From JAKVBH01 sp049800955 (GTDB lineage: Bacteria; Pseudomonadota; Alphaproteobacteria; Rhodobacterales; Rhodobacteraceae): 64,000 nucleotides of DNA. Each line of letters opens with the position of its first letter. The stretch's first letter is position 1. Shown here piece after piece: positions 54,499 through 63,466 of the stretch. The position numbers were made by a program, and so were the translations under genes. Location of the stretch: positions 496,001 through 560,000 of the forward strand of contig NZ_JBNAGA010000002.1 in the NCBI RefSeq assembly GCF_049800955.1. Direction: 5' to 3'. The notes under the pieces are model-generated. The model saw only the letters and a list, made by a program, of their open reading frames with translations. It made no database searches and was not told the DNA's origin.

Positions 54499-55497
54499 AT
54501 GGTGACGCAAAGCAGACAGGACACACTCTCCACAGCCCATCTTCCGCAGGTGACAGAGCCCCGGAACCCGGGCATGCCGCTTGATCTGGACTGGGTGGCC
54601 TCAGCGCGGGCCAACCGCTCTGCGATTGAGCGCCGCTGCGCCACATTGCCGGGCCGCAGGAGCATCAAGAAAGAGCATCAGGCGGCATGGCTGGCCCGCG
54701 CCATTTCCTGCATCGATCTGACGACGCTCTCAGGCGATGATACAGCGCCCCGAGTGCGCAGGCTTTGTGCGAAAGCGCGCCAGCCCGTGCGCGCCGACGT
54801 GCTGGAGGCCATCGGTTTGCCAGACCTGACAACAGGGGCTGTCTGCGTCTACCACGATATGATTGGCACGGCCGTGGAGGCACTCCAAGGGAGCGGCATT
54901 CCTGTTGCTGCGGTCAGTACGGGTTTTCCGGCTGGCCTGTCGCCCTTTGATTTGCGTGTGCAGGAGATCCGCGAAAGTGTGGCCGCCGGTGCAACCGAAA
55001 TCGACATCGTGATCTCGCGTCGCCATGTCCTCGGAGGTCAATGGCAGGCGCTTTACGATGAAATGCGTGCCTTTCGAGAGGCCTGCGGCGAGGCGCATGT
55101 CAAAGCCATCCTCGCGACGGGCGAGCTGGGCACGTTGCAAAACGTCGCCCGGGCGTCTCTCGTGTGCATGATGGCGGGTGCGGACTTCATCAAGACATCG
55201 ACAGGCAAGGAGAGCGTCAACGCCACGCTGCCGGTCAGCCTCGTGATGATCCGCGCCATACGGGCCTACCATGCGCGCACAGGATTTCGCGTAGGCTACA
55301 AACCAGCGGGTGGGATTTCCAAAGCCAAGGACGCCTTGGTCTATCTCTCCTTGATGAAGGAAGAGCTTGGCGATCGCTGGCTGCGCCCGGATCTTTTCCG
55401 CTTCGGGGCGTCATCGCTTCTGGGCGATATCGAGCGGCAGCTCGAGCACCATGTCACAGGCGCCTACTCCGCCAAACATCGCCACGCGCTGGGTTGA
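54499..55497 (+). CDS. deoC: Deoxyribose-phosphate aldolase
   Basis: Class I aldolase that splits 2-deoxyribose-5-phosphate into acetaldehyde and glyceraldehyde-3-phosphate during deoxynucleoside breakdown. The 332-residue protein has the segments CIDLTTLSGDDTAPRV, FPAGLSPFDLRVQEI and the catalytic lysines in VKAILATGELG and DFIKTSTGKESVNAT, then RVGYKPAGGISKAKD. A GAGG precedes ATG 54499. The next gene, an aldehyde dehydrogenase, starts ten bases later and could oxidise the acetaldehyde product. Confidence 0.95.
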   Translation: MVTQSRQDTLSTAHLPQVTEPRNPGMPLDLDWVASARANRSAIERRCATLPGRRSIKKEHQAAWLARAISCIDLTTLSGDDTAPRVRRLCAKARQPVRADVLEAIGLPDLTTGAVCVYHDMIGTAVEALQGSGIPVAAVSTGFPAGLSPFDLRVQEIRESVAAGATEIDIVISRRHVLGGQWQALYDEMRAFREACGEAHVKAILATGELGTLQNVARASLVCMMAGADFIKTSTGKESVNATLPVSLVMIRAIRAYHARTGFRVGYKPAGGISKAKDALVYLSLMKEELGDRWLRPDLFRFGASSLLGDIERQLEHHVTGAYSAKHRHALG

Positions 55498-55507
55498 GGA
55501 TACGAAG

Positions 55508-57847
55508 ATGAGCATCAAGGATATTTTCGAGACAATGGAGTACGGCAAAGCGCCGGAAGCGGCGGGTGATGCGCTGGCGTGGATTGTAGATCAGGGGAGC
55601 CGTTTTGGCCCGTTCATCGATGGTGCGTTTCAAACCGCCGGGACGACGTTTCACAGCCGCAACCCGGGCACGGGGGAGATCCTCGCCGAGATCACGCAAT
55701 CGACGAGCGCGGATGTCGACGCCGCCGTCGCCGCCGCCCGCAAGGCGCAACCGCGTTGGGAGAAGCTTGGCGGACATGGTCGCGCCCGCCATCTCTACGC
55801 CATCGCGCGGTTGATGCAGAAGCACGCGCGCCTTTTTGCCGTTCTCGAAACCATGGACAACGGCAAGCCCATCCGCGAAAGCCGCGACATCGATATCCCG
55901 CTCGCGCAGCGGCATTTCTACTATCACGCGGGCCTTGCCCAGCTGATGGAGGATGAATTGCCCGGGCGCGTGGCGCATGGGGTATGTGGCCAGGTGATCC
56001 CCTGGAATTTCCCGATTCTCATGCTGGCCTGGAAAGTTGCGCCTGCGCTTGCCGCGGGCAACACAGTCGTTTTGAAACCCGCTGAATACACCTCGCTGAC
56101 GGCTTTGCTCTTTGCCGATATCTGCCGCCAGGCTGGATTGCCCAAGGGCGTTGTCAATATCGTCACAGGCGACGGAGGGGTTGGGGAAGCTGTCGTGACG
56201 CACGCGGACATCGACAAGGTCGCGTTCACCGGCTCAACATCCGTGGGGCGCCGCATTCGAGAAGCCACCGCTGGCAGCGGCAAAGCGCTCACTTTGGAGT
56301 TGGGAGGCAAGTCGCCCTACATCGTTTTTGAAGACGCGGATCTCGATTCCGCCGTCGAGGGGCTGGTCGATGCTATCTGGTTCAATCAAGGGCAGGTGTG
56401 CTGCGCAGGATCGCGATTGATCCTGCAGGAGAGCATCGCGGAGCCGTTCCTCGACTTGCTGCGCGCTCGGATGGATAAGCTGCGCCTGGGTGATCCGCTC
56501 GACAAGAGCATCGATATTGGCGCCATCGTGGATCAAACGCAGCTGGACACGATCACCCGCCTGGTCAAAGACAACAGCGCTGGCGAGACCTATCAGGCCA
56601 AGGTGGAGCTACCTGCGCAAGGTCTGTTCTATCCGCCGACGCTCATAACCGGGCTGCATCCGGCGGATCATCTGATGCAGGAAGAGATCTTCGGCCCCGT
56701 GCTCGTCTCGACGACCTTCCGAACGCCCGCCGAGGCCGTCGAGGTCGCCAATCAGACGCGCTACGGCCTCGCCGCGACCGTTTGGAGCGAGAATATCAAC
56801 GTGGCGCTCGATATCGCGCCAAAACTGGTGGCCGGTGTTGTCTGGGTCAATGGGACCAATCTGTTTGATGCAGCTGCAGGCTTTGGCGGTGTGCGCGAAA
56901 GCGGGTTTGGCCGCGAAGGCGGTTGGGAGGGCTTGCAAGCCTACACGCGGGAGGCAGGCAAGACAAAAGCGCTGACGCCGGTGACCCCCTTCGCCTATGC
57001 TGACGGCAGCGAAATGTCGCTCGACCGGACATCCAAGCTCTATATCGGCGGCAAGCAGGCCCGGCCTGATGGTGGCTATTCCCGCCCCGTCGCAACCCGG
57101 TCCGGCAAAACGATCGGGCATGTCAGCCTCGCCAATCGCAAGGATGTTCGCAACGCCGTAGAAGCGGCGCGTAATGCGGCGGGGTGGTCTGGCACGACAG
57201 GGCATCTGCGTGCGCAGATCCTGTACTACATGGCGGAAAATCTTGAAGCGCGTGGGGCGGAGTTCGCCGCGCGGATCGACGCGCTGACGGGCAAGAAGCA
57301 GGGCAAAGCAGAGGTGGAGGCCAGTATCCGCGCTCTGTTTTCTGCGGCTGCCTGGGCAGATAAGTTTGACGGGGCTGTGAAAGACGTCCCGATGCGGGGT
57401 CTGGCTTGTGCTGTGCGGGAGCCCATTGGGGTAATCGGTGCGCTGTGTGATGACCGTCATCCGCTGCTGGGTTTGATCGGTGTCATCGCGCCCGCGATTG
57501 CCATGGGCAACCGCATGATCGCCGTCGCGTCAGAGCCATTTCCTTTGGCCGCAACGGATTTTTATCAGATATTGGACACGTCCGATGTTCCCGCTGGCGT
57601 CGTCAATATCCTGACGGGTGCACATGGTGAGCTTGCGCCGACCATGGCGCAGCATCTTGATGTCGATGCCATGTGGACGTTCTCGTCGACGGACCTGTCC
57701 TCCGAGATCGAGCGCGCGTCTGCAGGCAATCTGAAGCGCACATGGGTCAACAATGGTCAGGCGCAGGATTGGTTTGCCGGGAACATGCGCCCGTTTCTGG
57801 AGGCCGCGACGGAGATCAAAACGATCTGGGTGCCCTACGGTGCTTGA
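55508..57847 (+). CDS. ALDH16-type double-domain aldehyde dehydrogenase
   Basis: NAD(P)-dependent aldehyde dehydrogenase of 779 residues. The start is ATG 55508 (MSIKDIFETMEYG) after GAGGATACGAAG; the frame to 55367 overlaps deoC. Residues about 30-495 form a complete ALDH domain with the catalytic Cys in FNQGQVCCAGSRL and the Glu in LTLELGGKSPYI. Residues about 515-779 repeat the ALDH fold without a catalytic Cys (PIGVIGALCDDRHPLLGL). This two-domain plan with an active first domain fits bacterial ALDH16, whose structure was solved from a Loktanella species. Placement after deoC suggests acetaldehyde as substrate. Confidence 0.92.
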   Translation: MSIKDIFETMEYGKAPEAAGDALAWIVDQGSRFGPFIDGAFQTAGTTFHSRNPGTGEILAEITQSTSADVDAAVAAARKAQPRWEKLGGHGRARHLYAIARLMQKHARLFAVLETMDNGKPIRESRDIDIPLAQRHFYYHAGLAQLMEDELPGRVAHGVCGQVIPWNFPILMLAWKVAPALAAGNTVVLKPAEYTSLTALLFADICRQAGLPKGVVNIVTGDGGVGEAVVTHADIDKVAFTGSTSVGRRIREATAGSGKALTLELGGKSPYIVFEDADLDSAVEGLVDAIWFNQGQVCCAGSRLILQESIAEPFLDLLRARMDKLRLGDPLDKSIDIGAIVDQTQLDTITRLVKDNSAGETYQAKVELPAQGLFYPPTLITGLHPADHLMQEEIFGPVLVSTTFRTPAEAVEVANQTRYGLAATVWSENINVALDIAPKLVAGVVWVNGTNLFDAAAGFGGVRESGFGREGGWEGLQAYTREAGKTKALTPVTPFAYADGSEMSLDRTSKLYIGGKQARPDGGYSRPVATRSGKTIGHVSLANRKDVRNAVEAARNAAGWSGTTGHLRAQILYYMAENLEARGAEFAARIDALTGKKQGKAEVEASIRALFSAAAWADKFDGAVKDVPMRGLACAVREPIGVIGALCDDRHPLLGLIGVIAPAIAMGNRMIAVASEPFPLAATDFYQILDTSDVPAGVVNILTGAHGELAPTMAQHLDVDAMWTFSSTDLSSEIERASAGNLKRTWVNNGQAQDWFAGNMRPFLEAATEIKTIWVPYGA

Positions 57848-57919
57848 TCCGCGTTACATCTTTCCCTTGAAACCTCGGGTTGTACCGCTGACATAGAGGC
57901 AAACGACCCGAGGAAGACC

Positions 57920-58489
57920 ATGCCCGAAAGAAACCAGGCCGCACTCGATTTTCTGCTGACGCGACGGTCCCGCCCCGCCAAGACGCTGCAGGGGCCCGCA
58001 CCTGATCGCGATGCATTGCGCGAGATCCTGACCGCTGCCGCCCGCACGCCGGATCATGGCAAGCTGGAGCCCTGGCGCTTTGTTGTGCTTGAGGAGCGCG
58101 CGCTGCGCAGGATCGGGCAGGACATTCGTACAATTGGGGCAGACCGGGGCGTCGATCCCGAGAAGATCGAGAAGGCTGCGCTGGCGTTTGATCTCTCGCC
58201 TCTCGCCGTCGTCGTGATCGAAGCGCCGAAACCCACCGACAAGTTTCCGCTCATCGAACAGACCTATTCGGCCGGTGCGGTTTGCCTGTCCTTGCTAAAT
58301 GCTGCGCTCGCGGCAGGCTGGGGCGCAAACTGGCTCTCCGGCTGGCCCAGCCACGATGCACCGGAGATGTTTGGCACCAAGCCGGGCGAACGCATTGCTG
58401 GTATCATCCACATTGGAACAGAACGGGCCGCCCCCCCAGAGCGCCCGCGCCCTGATCTGGACGCGATCACAGACTGGGTCTCGGAATGA
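57920..58489 (+). CDS. Nitroreductase-family oxidoreductase
   Basis: FMN-dependent reductase of the nitroreductase family (YdjA-like), 189 residues. Visible parts are FLLTRRSRPAKTLQGPAPDR, the FMN-contact region TAAARTPDHGKLEPWRFVVL, and the NAALAAGWGANWLSG segment in the C-terminal half. GAGGAAG precedes ATG 57920. It overlaps the following membrane protein gene by four bases (ATGA), suggesting co-expression. Substrate unknown; short members of this family often reduce quinones or nitro compounds. Confidence 0.88.
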   Translation: MPERNQAALDFLLTRRSRPAKTLQGPAPDRDALREILTAAARTPDHGKLEPWRFVVLEERALRRIGQDIRTIGADRGVDPEKIEKAALAFDLSPLAVVVIEAPKPTDKFPLIEQTYSAGAVCLSLLNAALAAGWGANWLSGWPSHDAPEMFGTKPGERIAGIIHIGTERAAPPERPRPDLDAITDWVSE

Positions 58490-59172
58490 TCTGGTCGTCT
58501 TTTGTTGCCGCGCTGGCGCAGATCGGTGATCCGCGTTTTCGCAAGGTGCTGTTTCTTGGCATCGGTCTGACATTTGCTCTGCTGGTCGTGTCCTACGCCG
58601 GGTTTTTGATGTTTCTCCAGTGGCTTATCCCAGAGAGCAACACCTTGCCTTTGATCGGCGAAGTACAGTGGTTGGATGACCTCGTGAGCTGGTCATCCGT
58701 ATTGCTGATGTTGATCCTGTCGGTGTTTCTGATGGTGCCTGTGGCGTCAGCCATCACATCGATGTTTCTCGAAGAAGTCGCGCAGGCGGTGGAAGACAGG
58801 CATTATCGCCATTTGCCTGCTGCTCAGAGCATCCCGTTTTCCGATGCTTTGCGCGATACGGTTAATTTCCTTGGCGTGCTGATCGGGGCCAACCTGCTCG
58901 CGTTGATCCTCTATGTGTTCTTCGCGCCATTTGCGCTGTTTATCTTCTGGGGGCTGAACGGGTTCTTGCTTGGGCGAGAGTATTACACGCTGGCGGCGAT
59001 GCGCCGGGTCGGGCGGGCGCAGGCCAAGGTTTTGCGGCGCCGCCATATCGGGCGTATCTGGCTGGCCGGTATCTTGATGGCCATGCCGCTCTCGGTTCCG
59101 CTGTTAAACCTGATCATTCCGATCATCGGCGCGGCCACCTTCACGCATCTTTATCACCGGATGGGATCGTAA
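58486..59172 (+). CDS. EI24/CysZ-like integral membrane protein
   Basis: A 228-residue protein with about five membrane segments and the EI24 domain pattern: LMLILSVFLMVPVASAITSMF, FLEEVAQAVEDRHY, then WGLNGFLLGREYYTLAAMRR and a C-terminal MAMPLSVPLLNLIIPIIGAA. CysZ proteins of this family import sulfate; whether this one does is not shown by the sequence. It starts inside the nitroreductase stop. Convergent with DUF1467. Confidence 0.85.
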   Translation: MIWSSFVAALAQIGDPRFRKVLFLGIGLTFALLVVSYAGFLMFLQWLIPESNTLPLIGEVQWLDDLVSWSSVLLMLILSVFLMVPVASAITSMFLEEVAQAVEDRHYRHLPAAQSIPFSDALRDTVNFLGVLIGANLLALILYVFFAPFALFIFWGLNGFLLGREYYTLAAMRRVGRAQAKVLRRRHIGRIWLAGILMAMPLSVPLLNLIIPIIGAATFTHLYHRMGS

Positions 59173-59183
59173 CCCGTTGCGGC

Positions 59184-59456
59184 TCAACCCATCCGGTTGA
59201 ACATCCAGCTGTCAATGTCCCGGACAGTGATGATCTCGAAGATGATGATAAAGGCGAGGATCGCCCAAAGGACGGCGGCGATGCCTGTGGTGATCCAGGC
59301 TTTCTTCTTGAGATTGTGAACTTCGGGGCTGCCGGCATGGGTGCCCGGGACAATCTCACCAAGATCGCCCTGGGTCTGGATGCGAATAGGGATGACGATC
59401 AAGAAGGTCATGAACCAACACACCGCATAAAGTACGAGTGCAGATGTGATTCCCAT
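59184..59456 (-). CDS. DUF1467 membrane protein
   Basis: A 90-residue protein with two membrane helices (about 4-24 and 52-77) and a short loop, MGITSALVLYAVCWFMTFLI then GSPEVHNLKKKAW. GGGAGGA precedes ATG 59456. The family is common in alphaproteobacteria beside methylmalonyl-CoA epimerase, as here (37 bases after mce). Function unknown. Confidence 0.88.
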   Translation of the reverse strand: MGITSALVLYAVCWFMTFLIVIPIRIQTQGDLGEIVPGTHAGSPEVHNLKKKAWITTGIAAVLWAILAFIIIFEIITVRDIDSWMFNRMG

Positions 59457-59493
59457 GTTCGTGTCCTCCCTGTGGCCTCGTCGTTAGATAGGT

Positions 59494-59898
59494 CTAGACC
59501 TGCTCAAGTTCCACAAGGCAGCCATTGAAATCTTTCGGGTGCAGGAACAACACCGGTTTGCCATGGGCGCCGATCTTGGGCTCTCCTGTGCCCAGCACGC
59601 GCGCACCGGTCTCCTTGAGGTGGTCCCGCGCGGCAATAATATCATCCACTTCGTAGCAGACATGATGGATCCCGCCTGACGGGTTCTTTTCGAGAAAGCC
59701 ATTGATCGGGCTGTCGTCGCCAAACGGATAGAGCAGTTCGATCTTGGTGTTGGGCAATTCGATGAAGATGACGGTCACGCCGTGATCAGGCTCATCTTGA
59801 GGCGCGCCAACCTTGGCGCCAAGTGCATTGCGATATTGCGCGGCCGCGGCTTCCAGGTCCGGGACTGCAATGGCGACGTGGTTGAGGCGTCCAATCAT
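59494..59898 (-). CDS. mce: Methylmalonyl-CoA epimerase
   Basis: VOC-superfamily enzyme that interconverts (S)- and (R)-methylmalonyl-CoA in propionyl-CoA assimilation and the ethylmalonyl-CoA pathway. The 134-residue protein has the family opening MIGRLNHVAIAVPDLEAAAA, metal-site residues in the segments LNHVAI, KNPSGGIHHVCYEV and the final Glu of CLVELEQV. AGGAG precedes ATG 59898. It starts a small leftward operon with DUF1467. Confidence 0.95.
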   Translation of the reverse strand: MIGRLNHVAIAVPDLEAAAAQYRNALGAKVGAPQDEPDHGVTVIFIELPNTKIELLYPFGDDSPINGFLEKNPSGGIHHVCYEVDDIIAARDHLKETGARVLGTGEPKIGAHGKPVLFLHPKDFNGCLVELEQV

Positions 59899-60021
59899 TC
59901 TGAAATCTCCTTTGTTTCGGTGGTTATGCTCACGCGGCGCACAAAGGGCAAGGCAAACGCATTTGTATTAAAGGCTTGGTAACTATGGCTGTGCCACGTT
60001 CGTCAAAACGGAGGACGTGCT

Positions 60022-60738
60022 ATGGACAGCCTTGACGATCTTGACTTGACGCCAACCCCGAGTGCATCGCGCCCCTTGTTGGGTCTGACGGTACTCGTTG
60101 TGGAAGACAGCCGCTTCGCATGCGAAGCCATGCGGCTCTTGTGCCTGCGCAGTGGCGCGCGGATTCGCCGTGCGGATTGCCTGAAGTCGGCCCGGCGACA
60201 CTTGCAGGTGTATCGGCCCTCGGTTGCAATCATTGATCTGGGTTTGCCGGATGGGTCGGGCGCCGATCTAATTGCCGAAATGGCCGAAGCGTCGCCGCGC
60301 ATCAGCGTGATCCTTGGGATCAGCGGCGATGATGCGGGTGAGGCAGCTGCCATGGACGCCGGTGCCGATGGTTTCTTGCCGAAACCAGTGTCTTCAGTGT
60401 CGCTTTTCCAGAAGACGATCATGTCGCTTCTGCCACAGGAGCGCCAACTTGCGGGGCCGCGACCGGCTGATCTTGATCGCATCGATCCCGATCCCATGGC
60501 TTACCAGGATGATATGGCTTTGGCGGCTGATATGCTGGGCGGTGACACGGACGAGCGTACACTGGACTATCTTGCGCAATTTCTTGCCGGGGTGGCGCGC
60601 AGCGCGGATGATACGGCGCTCTACGATGCCGCGCGTACGCTGTCGGGCCTGCGTGAGAACGGAAAACCCGCCTATTCCCAAGCCGCCCATATCGCCGGTC
60701 TCGTGCAAGCGCGACTGTCCCGGCCGATTGCCATCTGA
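60022..60738 (+). CDS. Response regulator with unidentified C-terminal region
   Basis: A 238-residue protein. Residues about 20-135 are a receiver domain: acidic pocket E28-D29 in VLVVEDSR, phosphorylation site D72 in IIDLGLPDGSG, and K121 in DGFLPKPVS. Residues about 140-238 are alpha-helical with no DNA-binding motif that I can recognise (possibly a phosphotransfer-like helix bundle). GGAGGA precedes ATG 60022. No sensor kinase is adjacent, so it is an orphan, and the output is unknown. Confidence 0.88.
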   Translation: MDSLDDLDLTPTPSASRPLLGLTVLVVEDSRFACEAMRLLCLRSGARIRRADCLKSARRHLQVYRPSVAIIDLGLPDGSGADLIAEMAEASPRISVILGISGDDAGEAAAMDAGADGFLPKPVSSVSLFQKTIMSLLPQERQLAGPRPADLDRIDPDPMAYQDDMALAADMLGGDTDERTLDYLAQFLAGVARSADDTALYDAARTLSGLRENGKPAYSQAAHIAGLVQARLSRPIAI

Positions 60739-60741
60739 TTT

Positions 60742-61956
60742 CTACGCAAACAGCCCCAGATCGTGCGAGAGATCGAGATTGGGAAAAACAGTTTGCTCAA
60801 GAAGGTCGCGGTCCAGACCGAAGGAATGGCGGATGGCCCAGGCAGCGTGGGCCCGGACATCGCTGGTGGGCAACAGATCGCGCCGTTGATAAAGGTCCGC
60901 CTCGGAGAGACCCGGCCAACGCCCCAGAACTTGTGATTTGGCAAGTGTCCCGCCCGCCAAAAGCATAAGCCCGCCGGTCCCATGGTCTGTTCCACGAGAC
61001 CCGTTCAGCCGGACGGTGCGACCGAATTCTGTTAGAGCCAGAACCGTGGTCTTGGCCCAGACCGGACCGAGATCCGCGCGGAGCACATTCAAAACATCCG
61101 CCAGACGCGCCAGCGACCGGGACAGGAGAGCCTCCTGGCCGCGATGCGAATCCCATCCGTTCATGGAAAATGAAGCGATACGCGTATCAGCGGTCAGACG
61201 CTGGGCCACGAATTGCGCCTTGGCCTTGTCGGCGCTGGTGCCTTTGGGCGCAGGGTTCATCATTTCCATGTCCGTCACGTCCGCAGCACCAGCCATGCCA
61301 TGCATTACCGCATCGCCATCGGAACCCGCGATCTGAACGGCTTCCTCGAATGTTGCTTGGAACAATGGATCGTTCTGCATGATGCGTTCCGCGAGCAGGA
61401 GTGTTGGCCCGCTCATCATCAGATCAACCTCTGGCGTCCAATTCGAGACAGGCGCTGCACCGCGCAGCAAGAGCGTTTCTCCATGGCCCACAGAAAAGGC
61501 AACATCGCCGCGCAATCCCGTTTGCGTCTGAAGCAACCGGTTCAACCATCCATCGCGCACCTGACCAAGCTCCGGCGTCGCAAATCCGGCTTCAAGATGA
61601 TCCTGACCGTCGAAGTGGCTGCGGTGATCGCGGTAAGGCGTGGAGGTTGCATGCACGAAGGCCAGCTCACCAGCTTCCCAAAGCGGCAGGACAGGCGCGA
61701 GCGCCGGGTGCAGCTCGAAATAGCCATCAAGCGGTAGACCATCGCGTGCATCGGGGCGCAAGGCCGCAAAAGAGGGATCTCCCACCGGACGCACCACATC
61801 CAACCCATCCATGCCGCCGCGCAGGACGATAACAACAAGCCTGTTATCCCAAGGTGCATCGGCAAAGCTGATCGGCGTCACAAGGGGGCTGGCCGCGATC
61901 GAGCAGCCCAACGCACTGGCGCGCAACATAAGATCACGACGAGAGAGTTGCGCCAT
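60742..61956 (-). CDS. DUF1501 family protein, Tat-exported
   Basis: A 404-residue protein of the DUF1501 family (alkaline-phosphatase-like fold). It begins with a twin-arginine signal, SRRDLMLRASALGCSIAASP, cleaved near SFADA. Family segments include VVIVLRGGMDGLDVV, HATSTPYRDHRSHFDGQDHLE and LTEFGRTVRLNGSRGTDHGT. AGGAGG precedes ATG 61956. It follows the DUF1800 gene after nine bases, the usual pairing for these two families. Function unknown, likely periplasmic. Confidence 0.92.
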   Translation of the reverse strand: MAQLSRRDLMLRASALGCSIAASPLVTPISFADAPWDNRLVVIVLRGGMDGLDVVRPVGDPSFAALRPDARDGLPLDGYFELHPALAPVLPLWEAGELAFVHATSTPYRDHRSHFDGQDHLEAGFATPELGQVRDGWLNRLLQTQTGLRGDVAFSVGHGETLLLRGAAPVSNWTPEVDLMMSGPTLLLAERIMQNDPLFQATFEEAVQIAGSDGDAVMHGMAGAADVTDMEMMNPAPKGTSADKAKAQFVAQRLTADTRIASFSMNGWDSHRGQEALLSRSLARLADVLNVLRADLGPVWAKTTVLALTEFGRTVRLNGSRGTDHGTGGLMLLAGGTLAKSQVLGRWPGLSEADLYQRRDLLPTSDVRAHAAWAIRHSFGLDRDLLEQTVFPNLDLSHDLGLFA

Positions 61957-61965
61957 GGAAGCCTC

Positions 61966-63363
61966 CTAAACCCTTTGGAACGCAGGCGACATCAGTATCA
62001 GACCAATGGCATCCGGCACACTTTCTGACGCCCGTGCAGCAAAGCGGACCGCTTCTGGCGCGCGCGCGCCGAGCGCGGTCTCCACAAACTGACGAGGGTC
62101 CGGCAGGTCGGTCAGTTGCTGTGGAACCTGTAGCGCCCATTGTACGCGCATGGCCAAGGCCTGCGGTGTGATCCAGTCCGTATCTGCCTCATAAAGCCCG
62201 TCGGGGCCGGCCGGTTTTTCCCAAAGATGTCCCATGGCGTGCAAGGGGTCCAGGAATATGCGCCGGGAGTGTTTTTCCTTGAGCTTTGCCAATGGCTCAG
62301 GTGGCACACTCAAAGCGCGCAAGGCCGAGGACATGAAGTCAAAAGGCGGTTTCACGTTCCGGGGCGTGGGTGCCCAAGCGGCCGGATGGCTGAGCATCGT
62401 GCGGTAGACTTCCAACAGATGCCCGTTCGTCGCGACATAGGTCTGCGCCATGCTGTCCGTGAGCGCGGTATCGGGCGTATCGCCCACAAAATGCACCGCC
62501 AGCTTCCGACACAGATGCCGCGCGGTCGATGGATGGCGGGCCAGATCGCGCAGCACGTCATGGATATGGCCAAGCTCCGCCGGATCGCCGCCATAGGATT
62601 TCCCCAAGACCGTCTCGGGGCCCGGCTCGGCATAGTTGCGGATAAAAACCTGCCCCTTTTCGACGCGCATCGTCAGGCCTGTCATGAGTTCTGCCAATTC
62701 GCGCACATCGCGCTGCGTGAATGGCCCTGTGACGCCCAGCGTATGCAACTCCAACACTTCACGGGCGAGGTTTTCGTTGATGCCGGAGCGCTTGCGTATC
62801 CCTTTTTCTTTTGCGCGGATCGCGGCCTTGCTGTTTTCCCCAATGGAGCGCGTTTGATCGAGGTAGTCGACCATCATCGGATGCGTCACCGCTGCAATCA
62901 GCAAATCCTCGAACAGGCCGGTCATGCGCGGGCGGATCGCCGTTTCCACGTAGGGCGATGCGCCGCGTTTGATGATCCCTGCGCGGCCGCGGGTCGTGAA
63001 ATGATCCGCCCAGAAGCCCGCAAGGCGCTCGCGAAAGCCATCATCGGTCCAGGTGCGGCGCATGAGGTGCATATGAAACCAGCCCACGGAGGCGCGCCGC
63101 GCCAGACCCTTGTTGCGCCGCGTCTGCTTGATGATCTTCTGGCCTTCCGGCGTATTGCGGATGCCGCGCGCGCTTTTGCGCAGCTCCTGATTGACGATCA
63201 TGCGTTTGCGGAATTCGGGGAAACTGTCGATCGGAAAGCGCGTCGCAATGAAGTCCGGCCCTTGCAAGCGCAGCAACATCGCGTTCACGGAGGTGGGCGG
63301 CGCGAGGCTGGGCGAGAGGCCGCAGCCAAAGCGGCAGGCGGCGATATGCGGATCGAATGTCAC
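61966..63363 (-). CDS. DUF1800 family protein
   Basis: A 465-residue protein that begins at GTG 63363 with no clear ribosome site. Family segments are RFGCGLSPSLAPP, the helical RRNKGLARRASVGWFHMHLM, FWADHFTTR, and ENLAREVLELHTLGV, which is the most conserved part. The C-terminal part contains PPFDFMSSALRAL and SPAFQR. It is co-transcribed with DUF1501. No signal peptide is clear. The biochemical role of this pair is unknown. Confidence 0.92.
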   Translation of the reverse strand: MTFDPHIAACRFGCGLSPSLAPPTSVNAMLLRLQGPDFIATRFPIDSFPEFRKRMIVNQELRKSARGIRNTPEGQKIIKQTRRNKGLARRASVGWFHMHLMRRTWTDDGFRERLAGFWADHFTTRGRAGIIKRGASPYVETAIRPRMTGLFEDLLIAAVTHPMMVDYLDQTRSIGENSKAAIRAKEKGIRKRSGINENLAREVLELHTLGVTGPFTQRDVRELAELMTGLTMRVEKGQVFIRNYAEPGPETVLGKSYGGDPAELGHIHDVLRDLARHPSTARHLCRKLAVHFVGDTPDTALTDSMAQTYVATNGHLLEVYRTMLSHPAAWAPTPRNVKPPFDFMSSALRALSVPPEPLAKLKEKHSRRIFLDPLHAMGHLWEKPAGPDGLYEADTDWITPQALAMRVQWALQVPQQLTDLPDPRQFVETALGARAPEAVRFAARASESVPDAIGLILMSPAFQRV

Positions 63364-63400
63364 GTCAGGGGGCTCGTTGCAAAACCATAGCCCTTATATA

Positions 63401-63437
63401 GCATCGCCCCGCCACTCTGCCGAGCGCGGGGCGATGC
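63401..63437 (-). terminator. 12-bp stem-loop between DUF1800 and aspS
   Basis: GCATCGCCCCGC (63401-63412) and GCGGGGCGATGC (63426-63437) are perfectly complementary with a 13-base loop. It follows the aspS stop by 30 bases on the leftward strand. No T-run follows, so it may be a weak terminator or a processing signal. Confidence 0.5.
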
Positions 63438-63466
63438 AAAATTCCGTCAATTGCGCGGAGTGCGGC

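Noticed and set aside
57000..57847. Second ALDH domain as a decayed or frameshifted gene
   Set aside because: The frame is continuous and the two-domain plan with a Cys-less second domain is the normal ALDH16 architecture.
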